Positions 34,008 through 44,269 of a stretch of 64,000 nt of DNA are shown here, piece after piece (within the stretch, counting starts at the first letter, position 1; every line of letters begins with the position of its first letter). The translations under genes were made by a program, and so were the position numbers. The notes under the pieces are model-generated. The model was not told where the DNA came from. It did no database searches and was given only the letters and a program-made list of their open reading frames with translations. The stretch comes from Anniella stebbinsi (lineage: Eukaryota; Chordata; Lepidosauria; Squamata; Anniellidae), in contig JARDYH010000002.1 in assembly GCA_029215795.1 (NCBI GenBank), positions 133,908,501 through 133,972,500 of the forward strand, written 5' to 3'.

Positions 34008-34130
34008 GGGCCGTTTCTACACCAGGCTGTTTGCCTGGGATGAGCCAATGGTGTGTGTTAGGTATTTCTGGGATCGCCCTCCCTCCCTCCTTCTCTCTAC
34101 ACTCCTTTGGTGTACAAAGGGCCCAGGACT
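34008..34130. mobile_element. CCGTTTCTACACC-family repeat, fragment
   Basis: GGGCCGTTTCTACACCAGGC at the left matches 30481, with GGTGTACAAAGGGCCC towards the end. It directly adjoins the next element. Confidence 0.45.
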
Positions 34131-34134
34131 CTGT

Positions 34135-34571
34135 GACTGGTTTCGGATGACACATTAGGCAACGAAGGGGGAAATAGCATATACTGAGCGTGCATTAGGT
34201 AGGCGGAGCTCCACATACGACATGCTGCAACTCCGGTGTTTGTGCAGCTGAAAGTTCCGGCAGCCATCTTGGTTGCTACGTCTGCTCCCTCCCCCTCCCT
34301 GAGTCCCCCAGCCATATCCCAGCATGCACCATGAGTTCTGCTGGCTGTATAGAGCAGCTGGGGGGGGGGGTGGAATAGTCCACGGAGAGATGGGGGGTTG
34401 GTTTCGGATGACACTTTAAACAATGGGGCTTTGGGCTAAACAACGTGCAAGCCCGTTGTTTCTCTCCGATGCTTAATTGGGCAGAATAGCGTGTAACCCT
34501 CCACACAACACAATAAGCAACACAACTTACGATTGTTCCCCCCCCCCGTTGCTTATCGTCCGAAACCAGCC
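34135..34571. mobile_element. MITE with 3-bp target duplication (GGCTG family), copy 1
   Basis: Begins GACTGGTTTCGGATGACAC and ends CGTCCGAAACCAGCC; flanks are TGT and TGT. An internal second terminus-like block at 34398 (TTGGTTTCGGATGACAC) suggests two elements in tandem or one composite. Confidence 0.7.
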
Positions 34572-34841
34572 TGTATAGTGAGCTAGTATTTACTGTTACT
34601 CAGGACGGTGTCAGGATCAGGCCTAGTTTCCTTGGTTTGTACCCTGTATTAGGGGTGTGCATCGGATCGGATCCGATCCACGATCCGAATCCGATCCGAC
34701 CCAAAATCGGGAAAATCCGATCCGATCCGATCCGATCCGGACAACCTCCGATCCGATCCGATCCGATCCGATGAGGTCCGATCCGGATCGGACGCCATTT
34801 TGAATGCTTTTTCCCATAGCCAAGTATTGTTTTACAAAAAC

Positions 34842-35890
34842 GCCTATAACTTTTTCATTTTTAAAGATAGAAGGATGAAACTTGGGCACATTGTAGACTG
34901 GTTAGGGGTAGTTATCTGTGAGAAATTTCAGAAAGATTGGTGCATGCATTTTGTGGCAATTAATTTTTTAATAAATACCCAGGAATGCCTATAACTTTGT
35001 CATTTTTAAAGTTACACACATGAAACTTTGCCACATTGTAGGGGGTACCTTGGGACCTATGTGTGTGAAATTTCAGAAACGTAGGTGCTTGTCTTGTGTG
35101 GCAATTAATTTTTAGAAAAATGGGTAGTAGTGGGGTAAATACAGTTACGCCTCCCATTTTTTTATTTTTGAAGATACAAACAGGAAACTTGGGCACATTA
35201 CAGGTACCACTTGCCTTGATATGTGTGTGAAATTTCAGAAACATTGGAGCTTTCCTTGTGTGGCAATTAATTTTTGAAACAATGAGGAAAGAAACACCTA
35301 TAACTTTGTCATTTTTAAAGTTACACACATGAAACTTTGCCACATTGTAGGTGGTACCTTGGGACCCATGTGTGTGAAATTTCGGAAACGTAGGTGCTTG
35401 CCTTGTGTGGCAATTAATTTTTTAATAAATACCCAGGAATGCCTATAACTTTGTCATTTTTAAAGTTACACACATGAAACTTTGCCACATTGTAGGCGGT
35501 ACCTTGGGACCTATGTGTGTGAAATTTCGGAAACGTAGGTGCTTGCCTTGTGTGGCAATTAATTTTAGAAAAATGGGTAGTGGTGGGGTAAATACAGTTA
35601 CGCCTCCCACTTTTTTATTTTTGAAGATACAAACAGGAAACATGGGCACATTACAGGTACCACTTGGCTTGATATGTGTGTAAAATTTCAGACAGCTGGG
35701 TCCAGGCATGTGGTGGCAAGGTATTTTTGAAACAATGAGGAAAGAAACGCCTATAACTTTTTTATTTTAAAAGTTAGAAGTCTGAACATTGCTCACTTTG
35801 TAGATGGGTTAGGGGTAGATATGTGTCAGAAATTTCAGAATGATAGGTCCAGGCATTTGATGGCTATGGAATTTTTAAATTACATGTTTC
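34842..35890. repeat. Tandem array of ~150-bp units, left arm
   Basis: Unit starts (GCCTATAAC or GCCTCCCA) at 34842, 34987, 35149, 35296, 35441, 35602 and 35749, with spacings 145, 162, 147, 145, 161, 147. Units share GTGTGAAATTTC and TTTTTAAAG/TTTTTGAAG blocks. The three-unit period of about 454 bp is a higher-order repeat. Confidence 0.9.
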
Positions 35891-35957
35891 AAAAAAATTT
35901 CTACAGAGGCCAGGTCTTCCCCTCCCGCTTCCCGCGAAGAAAAGGAAACACTCTCTC

Positions 35958-36076
35958 GTCTCGATCCCTTTGATCCTTGGTAGTATCCATTACAGGGCTC
36001 GTGTCTGCTTGAGTACAAAGTGAAAGCAGACACGAGCCCTGTAATGGATACTACCAAGGATCAAAGGGATCGAGAC
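35958..36076. repeat. Perfect 53-bp hairpin in the element centre
   Basis: 35958-36010 and 36024-36076 are exact reverse complements with a 13-base loop. The same sequence also pairs, imperfectly, with 36161-36210 in the right arm, so two folds compete. Confidence 0.95.
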
Positions 36077-36276
36077 CAGAGTGATCCTTCCTTGCACGCA
36101 TGGCTGCAAAACTCAGCTAGGCTCAGCCGTTCTGCTTGAAAAGTGAAAGGAGGAAAGGAAACACGAGCCCTGTAATGGATACTACTAGCAACTTCAAAGG
36201 GATCGAGACGAGAGAGTGTTTCCTTTTCTTCGCGGGAAGCGGGAGGGGAAGACCTGGCCTCTGTAGAAATTTTTTT

Positions 36277-37326
36277 GAAACATGTAATTTAAAAATTCCA
36301 TAGCCATCAAATGCCTGGACCTATCATTCTGAAATTTCTGACACATATCTACCCCTAACCCATCTACAAAGTGAGCAATGTTCAGACTTCTAACTTTTAA
36401 AATAAAAAAGTTATAGGCGTTTCTTTCCTCATTGTTTCAAAAATACCTTGCCACCACATGCCTGGACCCAGCTGTCTGAAATTTTACACACATATCAAGC
36501 CAAGTGGTACCTGTAATGTGCCCATGTTTCCTGTTTGTATCTTCAAAAATAAAAAAGTGGGAGGCGTAACTGTATTTACCCCACCACTACCCATTTTTCT
36601 AAAATTAATTGCCACACAAGGCAAGCACCTACGTTTCCGAAATTTCACACACATAGGTCCCAAGGTACCGCCTACAATGTGGCAAAGTTTCATGTGTGTA
36701 ACTTTAAAAATGACAAAGTTATAGGCATTCCTGGGTATTTATTAAAAAATTAATTGCCACACAAGGCAAGCACCTACGTTTCCGAAATTTCACACACATG
36801 GGTCCCAAGGTACCACCTACAATGTGGCAAAGTTTCATGTGTGTAACTTTAAAAATGACAAAGTTATAGGTGTTTCTTTCCTCATTGTTTCAAAAATTAA
36901 TTGCCACACAAGGAAAGCTCCAATGTTTCTGAAATTTCACACACATATCAAGGCAAGTGGTACCTGTAATGTGCCCAAGTTTCCTGTTTGTATCTTCAAA
37001 AATAAAAAAATGGGAGGCGTAACTGTATTTACCCCACTACTACCCATTTTTCTAAAAATTAATTGCCACACAAGACAAGCACCTACGTTTCTGAAATTTC
37101 ACACACATAGGTCCCAAGGTACCCCCTACAATGTGGCAAAGTTTCATGTGTGTAACTTTAAAAATGACAAAGTTATAGGCATTCCTGGGTATTTATTAAA
37201 AAATTAATTGCCACAAAATGCATGCACCAATCTTTCTGAAATTTCTCACAGACAACTACCCCTAACCAGTCTACAATGTGCCCAAGTTTCATCCTTCTAT
37301 CTTTAAAAATGAAAAAGTTATAGGCG
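36277..37326. repeat. Tandem array of ~150-bp units, right arm (inverted)
   Basis: The mirror image of the left-arm array, with units starting at about 37326, 37180, 37018, 36871, 36726, 36565 and 36418 in reverse orientation. Confidence 0.9.
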
Positions 37327-37525
37327 TTTTTGTAAAACAATACTTGGCTATGGGAAAAAGCATTCAAAATGGCGTCCGATCCGGATCGGACATCTGGTCC
37401 GATCCGATCCGACCAGCCTCCGATCCGATCCGATCCGATCCGACCCCCCAGGTCCGATTCCGATCCGCTATCCGATCCGATCCGGGGGGTCAGTGCACAT
37501 CCCTACCCTGTATTGGACTCGGAGC

Positions 37526-37632
37526 AAGAAGAAGAAGAAGAAGAAGAAGAAGAAGAAGAAGAAGAAGAAGAAGAAGAAGAAGAAGAAGAAGAAGAAGAAG
37601 AAGAAGAAGAAGAAGAAGAAGAAGAAGAAGAG
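37526..37632 (+). repeat. (GAA)n microsatellite inside LTR copy 2
   Basis: About 35 uninterrupted GAA units on an all-purine strand. It lies at the position of the (GAT)n of copy 1 and the short TTC run of copy 3. Confidence 0.95.
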
Positions 37633-37904
37633 ACCATCCAAGACAGGAAGCGGGGAAAGAAATTCTCCAAGGCTCTCCAGGAGTCAAGGAGGAATCTTCC
37701 CAGGAGTTTATCGAACAGGAGGTCCAGGCTAAAAGATCAGCTTCCCATGCCTCCCCATTCCTGGGAATTCAGTCTTTATTGAAGGGGGACGGAGCATCAG
37801 AACTGACAGATCCCAGAATCCGCTGCACGGTCAAGTGGGCAGAGTTGAGAGGTAGGAGGTGGCACACAAAATGGGGGCCGCTCAGGTGGCCTCCAAAGGC
37901 TGCA

Positions 37905-38315
37905 TGTGGCTCGCTGGTTGCCCACTCCTGCTCTAGAGAGTGCCGTTGATGCCAGAACCACTACCAGGTCCACAGAACAAGGCGGAAGGCACCATGGGTT
38001 GGTGAGATGCAGCATTTCCCAGAAAGCTTTTGCTCTCCTTGGACCCTCTCAAATATCACCACCCAAAAGTTCTGACAAGAACTTTTGGCTCAACATCAAT
38101 TGTTAATGCCTGTCACTTCGTGTTACTCTCTCCCATTATGTGTGGTGCAGCCAGTGGAAAATCAAGAGGTCCTCCATCATTCCCCCTGGAGTGCACGAGC
38201 CATCAACCCAGTCAATGAGCTGCTAAGCTACCCCTGTGTACCAACTCAAAAACTGCCGGCTGCAGCTCCCTTTCCAAGTTATTTTACATAGGCAGCGACT
38301 CGGGCAACCCAGATG
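37905..38315. other. No gene recognised
   Basis: Mixed sequence, partly repeat-like at 37880-37935 (GCTCGCTGGTTGCCCACTCC). No coding potential recognised. Confidence 0.3.
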
Positions 38316-38319
38316 GTGC

Positions 38320-38600
38320 GACTATGAAATTCGCTACCGCAAGATGTCACGATGGCCACCAATTCGGAAGGCTTGAAAAGGGGATCTGACAAATTCATGT
38401 AGGAGAAGACTATCAATGGCGACTAATGATGGATATGTGTTACCTCCAGGCTTAGAGGCAGAATGCCTATGTACACCACTTGCTGGGGAACATGGGCAGG
38501 ATGGTGCTGTTGCCCTCCTGCCTTGCTTGTTGGTCTCCCACGGGCAGCTGGTTGGCCACTTGTGCTAATCCAGCACAGATCTTCTTATGCTCTTATTGTT
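38320..38600 (+). mobile_element. CR1-type LINE 3' end (TTCTTATG tail)
   Basis: TATGAAATTCGCTACCGCAAG, CTATGTACACCACTTGCTGG, CAGCTGGTTGGCCACTTG and the tail CTTCTTATGCTCTTATTG. It is the 3' UTR of the subfamily also seen at 51000-51655. Confidence 0.85.
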
Positions 38601-38689
38601 AACTCATTTGCCTCTTCAGTCAGGCTGGCCAAATTCACCCACCCCCTGCCCCCAGAAGGATGACATCATCATATGCTACGAATGGGTGA

Positions 38690-38990
38690 ACAAGCAATTT
38701 TCACGATCACTGGTTTTCTCCAAACACCACTTTTAAACTGGTCTTACCTCATTTCCCCTGTTCTATTTTGCTCTTTTTTAAATTTCTTTCGAAGAGGGGA
38801 AGTGCACATTTGAATGGGAAAATGTGCATTTACAAACAACAACACTTTTTCCAATAGAGTAGAGTGTGAAAATGCAAATCTTTGCAAAAATGCAGAATTT
38901 TAAGGCTCCATTTCTTAAAATACGCCTTTCCGAATGGGACCACAAGTTTGGTACAACTTGGCTCGGACGGAATCTTCAGGCTCTCACCAC
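38690..38990. mobile_element. AT-rich MITE-like repeat
   Basis: Starts near GAATGGGTGAACAAGC; rich in AAAATGTGCATTTAC words. No clean ends. Confidence 0.35.
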
Positions 38991-39029
38991 GGACTGATTT
39001 AGGGACCCTTCTGCTTCTCGAGTTATGCC

Positions 39030-39290
39030 ACTTAATTTATGACAGGCATAGTGGTGAGAGTGTCGGACTGGAACTCAGGAGACCCACATTCTTGTCCCCA
39101 CACAGCCATGAAGCTCACTGGGTGAGTTTGGAGCAGCCACTGACTCCCAGCCTTACCTACCTTTTATCCCCCTTGTTGTGAGGATAAAATGAAGAGGTGG
39201 AGGACCATGTACGGTGCCTTGAGTTCCTTGCCAGAAAAAAGGTGGCATCTATCATCATCATCATAGAGGAGACCTTCAAATATAGGACTG
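39030..39290 (+). mobile_element. tRNA-derived SINE, second family
   Basis: CATAGTGGTGAGAGTGTCGG (A-box region), then CAGGAGACCCACATTCTTG (damaged B-box), ATGAAGCTCACTGGGTGAG, TTGTTGTGAGGATAAAATG and CGGTGCCTTGAGTTCCTTG with an ATCATCATC tail. The reverse copy at 54300-54545 is clearer. Confidence 0.8.
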
Positions 39291-39299
39291 TCTTCTGAC

Positions 39300-39870
39300 A
39301 GCCCTTCAAAGAGCCTGTCTTTCTTGGGGATTGCCTGAGTGGCTTCTGCTCCTCCAAGTCCTCAAGCCTCTTTCCATCCTCAGCCTCTGTGTTGTGGTGG
39401 TCACGTTCTTCTCATTTGCTTGCTGACAGGGCTTGGGAAGGAGGGGCTGGTTGTGCAATTGTTGCTGGGCAAAACAAAAAAAGAAGAAGAGAAACATACG
39501 GGGGGTTGAGGGGGAGGGCTGATCTGCAGCAACAATCAATCAATAGCACATCGCTAAGGGAGGGATGATTTTTCTCAGGCTTTGCAGCAGGGCAGCAAAG
39601 TGGTGGAGAAGAAGGGAAGGACAGGGGGAGAAAGAGGGCCACCTTCTAATGGCAACTGAAACATTGGATGGGCTGATTCAGATGGATTGCAGAACTCTGT
39701 GTTGTCGATCTTCTTTTTACAAGTGCTCTACATTTTTGCAAGTTGCACGACACAGGAACCAGCATCGTGGCCCAAATGCCCTTGCAGGGGCCACTGGGGT
39801 TGCTGGTTGGCCAGTCCCTTGGGCACTGGGTTGTGGTGGGAGTAGCTAGGACATCTCCCATCGTGTTGAC
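39300..39870. other. No gene recognised
   Basis: Contains a purine-rich piece (39578-39640). No domain or repeat hallmark. Confidence 0.3.
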
Positions 39871-39878
39871 CCTGTTCA

Positions 39879-40351
39879 TGTTGTGAGTCAGTTAATGAGA
39901 GAGATAAGGAGCAGCTGAGCCGGGGAGTGTTTGGGGCGTGACACTCCATAGAAGCTGGTGGAGACCAGCTGGGCTTCAGGCCAGCTGACTCTAATTGCTC
40001 ATTAATCCCTTTCCCATAAAAGTCTGGCCAGAGCTCAGCCCCAGTGCTGAAAGCAATGGCTGTCTTGGATGTCTGTTCCTTTACTCTTTGCTTCTTAGCT
40101 CCGTGTTCCTGATTCAAGCCTTGACTCTAACCATTGGGTTGTATCTTGACTATTCTCCTGCATGTTCCTGAAACCTTGGACTTGCCCGAACATATCCGGA
40201 CCCTGTGGACCGGCTTCCTGACTACGCTTCAACGCCTTGTGATTACAAGACTGTTAACTGGATTTCAACAGTGTCTTCGGCTTTTGATTGACGGACTGGA
40301 TTACTGACCTTGGGCCTGGACATTCCTAAGTGGCATCCTTGAATTACGACA
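39879..40351 (+). mobile_element. Solo LTR, Gypsy-like
   Basis: Begins TGTTGTGAGTCAG and ends GAATTACGACA, flanked by a perfect 5-bp duplication GTTCA (39874-39878 and 40352-40356). A TATA-like CCATAAAAG lies at about 40014-40022. The TTACGACA end resembles vertebrate Gypsy LTRs, which is inference. Length 473 bp. Confidence 0.85.
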
Positions 40352-40440
40352 GTTCAGATGACACGCAAAGCCACAGTGGTTAAGCATTTTTAGCTAACCA
40401 TGTTGGCTTAGTGTATTGTGTGAACCATTCCTAATCAAGG
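40352..40440. mobile_element. MITE fragment (GTTCAGATGACAC type)
   Basis: GTTCAGATGACACGC at the left, AGTGTATTGTGTGAACC at the right, and TTAAGCATTTTTAGCTAAC within. Related to 49130-49320. Confidence 0.55.
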
Positions 40441-40619
40441 GCTGATGTCAAGGGTGGGCATGGATGGGAACCTGCCAAGAGTCCACACACCAACAGGGGG
40501 GCACTGGCAAGAGCCCCCTGGGGTTGCTCCCCATCTCCACCATTGCAGCCTACTTGTTCAACTGCCTCTGTCTCTGGCCCAGATGGTGGTGGTGGTGAGA
40601 AGGAGGAGCAGAAGATGCC

Positions 40620-41370
40620 GTGGCCTACTTGCTCACTGGCTTTTTTTCTGTCATACAAGGAAGTGGCAGCAACGAGGTCTACAGAATCATGCATGGTGTG
40701 GAGAATGAGGATAGGGAGACATTTTTCTCCCTCTCCCATAATACTAGAACCCAATGGGGTCAACCCATGAAGCTGATTGGTGGGAGATTCAAAACAGATA
40801 AAAGGAAAGACATCTTAACATAGCATGGAATTAAACTATGGAATTCACTACCACAAGACATAGTGGCTGAATTCGGACAACATGATAGTCAATGGTGGGG
40901 TAATAATCAACTTTACAGTTGTTCATCTAGGGGGTACTCCCCACACAACAGGGCAATAAATAATCACCTGTTGTGTGGATTAGGATCAGCGCTGAGTTGA
41001 CTATGGCAGCATTCGGACGACACAATAGTAAATACAACTGACGATTGTTTCCCACCCCCCACCCCCGTTGCTTATTGTGTCATCTGAATTCAGTCAGTGA
41101 TGGGCACCAATTTGAAGGGCTTTAAAAAGGATTTACCCACATTCATGGAGGATGAGGCTATTAATGGCTATTAGTCCAGATGGCTATGTGCTACCTCAAG
41201 TAAGCCTGTATATACTAGTTGATGGGAAACATGTGTGGGAGGGTGCAGTTGCATTGTGTCCTGCTTGTGGGTCCCCAGTTGACAGCTGGTTGGCCATTGT
41301 GTGAACAGAGTGCTGGATTAGATGGACCCTTGGTCTGATCCAGTAGGGCTCTTCTTATGTTCTTATGATG
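40620..41370 (+). mobile_element. CR1-type LINE 3' end split by a MITE
   Basis: ATGCATGGTGTGGAGAATGAG, TATGGAATTCACTACCACAAG, then after the insertion ATGGGCACCAATTTGAAGG, CTGGATTAGATGGACCCTTG and GGGCTCTTCTTATGTTCTTATG tail. The frame matches 51194-51496 with damage. The MITE at 40865-41095 interrupts it. Confidence 0.85.
40865..41095. mobile_element. MITE with 3-bp target duplication (GGCTG family), copy 2
   Basis: Begins GGCTGAATTCGGACAAC and ends TCATCTGAATTCAGTC; the CR1 is interrupted exactly with AGT on each side (40862-40864 and 41096-41098). Confidence 0.8.
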
Positions 41371-41557
41371 AGGACGAGGATGAGGAGCAAGATCAGCTGT
41401 TGACAATGGCAATGAGAAGGTAGACCCACTGAGGGAGGAGCCCCATGTCCAAGGACCCTCAATATGTCCACTAACCCAATGCACACAGGTAGCATTGCAT
41501 AGGATTTCAACCAGTGTTGATTCCCACCATGATTGGTGGTCAGTATGTGGTCAATAG

Positions 41558-42516
41558 TAGGGGTGTGCACTGGATCGGGTCCAATCCACGATCTGGATCC
41601 AATCCAGGGGAAATCGGATACAATTATCCGATTTCCGATCACCCTGCTGGATCGTCTGATCCAATCCGATCTGATCCGGAAAGGGCCTGATCCAGATCGG
41701 AATGGATTGGAGGATCAGTGGGCGCCCACTGGCACCCGCCGCGACTTCCATTGGCGGGTGCCAGTGGGCGCCCACTGATGGAAGCGGACAGTGGGGGGAG
41801 GCTTCGCTGGTGGGGCTGTCTGTTTCCCTCCGGTGGCGCCACCGGAAAGAAGCGGCTGCCCCAGCAGGTAAGCAGGGGGAGGGGGAGGGGGGCCCACTTA
41901 CCTGCCGGGGACATCCGCTCCCCTCCGCCGCTGGCCGCTACTGTGAGCAGGCTTCGCGACCTGCCCCTAGGTAGTGTGCCATGTGATGTCATCACCTGGT
42001 GCGCTACTCAGGGGCAGGCCATGAACCCTGCTTGCAGTAGCGGCCAGCGGTGGAGGAAAGCAGAAGGCCCCGGCAGGTAAGCAGGGGGAGGGAGCTTACC
42101 CCCCCGGGGCCAACGGCTTCCATCCGCTGACACCCGTGGGTGCCAACGGATGGAAGCAGACGCCCCTGGGAGGTAATGAGTGCGGGGGAGGGGGCTTACC
42201 TGCCGGGGCCATCCACAGTGGATGCCCCTGGGAGGTAAGAACCGTGAGGGGGAGGAGGGAGTTAGGCCCCCTCACCCACCAGCCACCATTTTTCCCCATA
42301 GACTTGCATTGGGGGAAAGCTTTCTTTCCCCTAATGCAAGTCTATGGGGAAAACAAAAATGGCGGCCGATCCAAAAATCGGTTGTCCAATTTTTGGATCA
42401 GGATCGGGCCCGATCTGGTCCAGGGGGCCTCCAATTTTGTCCGATCTGACCTGGGACAAAATTGGGGGTCCCGATCTGGGTCCCGATCCGATCTGGGGGG
42501 TCCGTGCACACCCCTA
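41558..42516. mobile_element. hAT-like foldback element, copy C
   Basis: Termini are TAGGGGTGTGCACTGG and GGTCCGTGCACACCCCTA, and the 8-bp duplication GTCAATAG is perfect (41550-41557 and 42517-42524). Its layout matches copy A: subterminal GATCC arrays, a GTGATGTCATCAC-centred stem at about 41979-41992, and the stem ATAGACTTGCATTGGGGG. Many CpG sites are changed to TpG or CpA relative to copy A. Confidence 0.9.
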
Positions 42517-42672
42517 GTCAATAGCCACGAGCTGATAGTTTGCTGCTGTCCTTGTGGGCAGTGCAGCATCACAGGTTAAAAAAAAATTCTGGGGGAGGGC
42601 TCATTGAATCACACTCAAGGAGCTGGTGTGTGTATGTCAAAACAGTGGAGGGGATGGGTCTCCTTACTCCGG

Positions 42673-42810
42673 GGTGGGGAATGTGTCGCCATCCAGATAC
42701 TGTTGGACTACAAATCCCATCATTCCCTTTCCAGCATGGCCAATGGTCAGTAATGGAGAGACTGTAGTGCAACAACCTTTGGAGGAGTTCCCCAACCCTG
42801 CCTTACTCAC
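42673..42810. mobile_element. Palindromic MITE
   Basis: GGTGGGGAATGTGTCGCCATC, TTGGACTACAAATCCCATCA, CATGGCCAATGGTCAG and the end GGAGGAGTTCCCCAACCC. Same general type as 9733-9843. Confidence 0.65.
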
Positions 42811-44260
42811 TGCTTTACCCTCCTAGACCAGGCTTGGCGTAAATCATCCCTACAAGTTCTTATTAGGCCATTTTGCTAATTATAATGTTAGCTCCTGAAG
42901 CTTTTAATGGATTCAAGAGCTCAGAGTCTCCTTGACTACCACCAGCCCAGCATGAATCTTCACACACGTATTAAAGATGTCTCTGCACAAAACAAGCATT
43001 ATCCACCACCTAATGCTGAAAGCCTGCACAACATCGGCTTCTACATTGCAAAATACAGGAATGGATCAGTCTCCTTCTGGCCCATGTCAGTTTCACATAG
43101 ATCCATTCTGAATTCGGTGCCATCCCATTTCCCCATCAATCCATCAATTATTATTTATTTTTTTAAAAATGCCTGGAAATGTATGTTTCAATGTGTATTT
43201 TCAAAGAGATTTTATCTCAAAAGCACACATTTCTAAACACATTTTATCTGAAAATATGCATTATCATACGGGATTTTGAAATGAGAGTTGCATCGCAAAA
43301 TGAAGAGAAGGGGCAAAATCCAAAAGATAACACCATTCCTGTCCTCACCTTAGTCTGGGAAGTGTGGTTCAGATCAGTTTTCTTGGAAATCCAAACAAAT
43401 ATTCCTAGCAAAATACGCCACTAGGCTGTGCTTAGCAGAATACGACTGCGTTACAGTGTGGCTTCCAACCTACCGCACCCAATTCAGTTCATTCACGTGG
43501 CGCATTTTGTATGACACAGCCCGGCAAGTGCCAGTCACTCTACAACATCTCAGGTCCCTGCACCGCATCACAGGCAGCAGCTCAGTCCATTGGTATCTTT
43601 CCACTAACCCATCCTAGGCATTAGCCCCTACTAATACCCTAATAAGATACCAGGGCTCCTGAACCAGTGACTGTAGCAGGAGGACCGGGGCACGTCACAC
43701 CATGCATCACCATTACTTTACTTTTTATTATTTTATTATAATTAGTGCTGGGTGGAATCCTCTCCCTACTTTGGGGAACTTTCACCCTGTGAAAGAAGCA
43801 GTAGTTTTTTCTGCCTCTTGAAAGGAGGGAAACTCAGAGAATTTTCGGCTTGGTGAAGTGGACAAGGTTTCCACATACCTTTTTAAAATGTAGCTGAGGG
43901 GCCTTCTTCCGATTCTTTTAGGTTTTCTTTTTTTAAAAAACACCCCCTTCCCCCGGCATTTGGAGCAGTCCAGCAGTTCTTAGCGAACGCCTATTGATGA
44001 ACATGTGACCTCACCCTCTCCAATAAGCATTCAGGAAGAACTCCTGGTCTCCTGAAAACAGAATAAAAAGAAAGAAAGAACACCCCTCAACAACTGGCTA
44101 CATTTAAAGGTTATGTGGAAACCCTGTCTCCCTCCCCAAGGAGAAAATTCTCCAAAATTCTCACGTCTCCCAGCCTTTTTTGCCCAAGGTTTCATTACTC
44201 GCCCACCCCCACGAAATGCTGAAAATGGAATGGTCGAAATTTTCACTACCTCACTAATTA
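42810..44260. other. No gene recognised; AT-rich repeat at about 43060-43420
   Basis: The piece TTTCACATAGATCCATTC and the following AT-rich block resemble the window's AT-rich MITEs. Nothing coding. Confidence 0.3.
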
Positions 44261-44269
44261 CAATACTGT

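Larger units (their letters stand above)
34650..37505. mobile_element. Giant hAT-like foldback element, copy B
   Basis: Termini are TAGGGGTGTGCATCGG and TCAGTGCACATCCCTA, and the 8-bp duplication CCCTGTAT is perfect (34642-34649 and 37506-37513). Subterminal arrays of GATCCGATCC occupy about 130 bases at each end. Inside, 34777-36004 and 36161-37390 are inverted copies, in register with the constant coordinate sum 72167 over most of their length; one mismatch seen is 34914/37253. Open frames occur in mirror-image pairs because of the palindrome. There is no transposase, so it must be mobilised in trans if at all. Confidence 0.95.
34609..37900 (+). mobile_element. LTR of the Gypsy-like family, copy 2, split by the foldback element
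   Basis: Starts TGTCAGGATCAGGCCTAG and continues across the inserted element with TTGGACTCGGAGCAAG at 37514. It aligns to the reverse of 57175-57749 on both sides of the insertion and includes the (GAA)n array. The 3' end is truncated at about 37880-37900. Confidence 0.7.

Noticed and set aside
34960..37207. Mirror-image open frames of 127 and 88 codons in the foldback arms, with repeated peptide motifs such as KFHVCNFKN
   Set aside because: They follow from the tandem DNA units and the palindrome. The same unit is open in both orientations, there is no known domain, and unit lengths not divisible by three break the frame between units.
34842..37326. CRISPR-like array because of regular units
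   Set aside because: Units of about 150 bp without unique spacers, in a vertebrate-type sequence.
37278..37949. 223-codon frame rich in arginine
   Set aside because: It crosses the transposon end, its target duplication and a (GAA)n array; not a gene.
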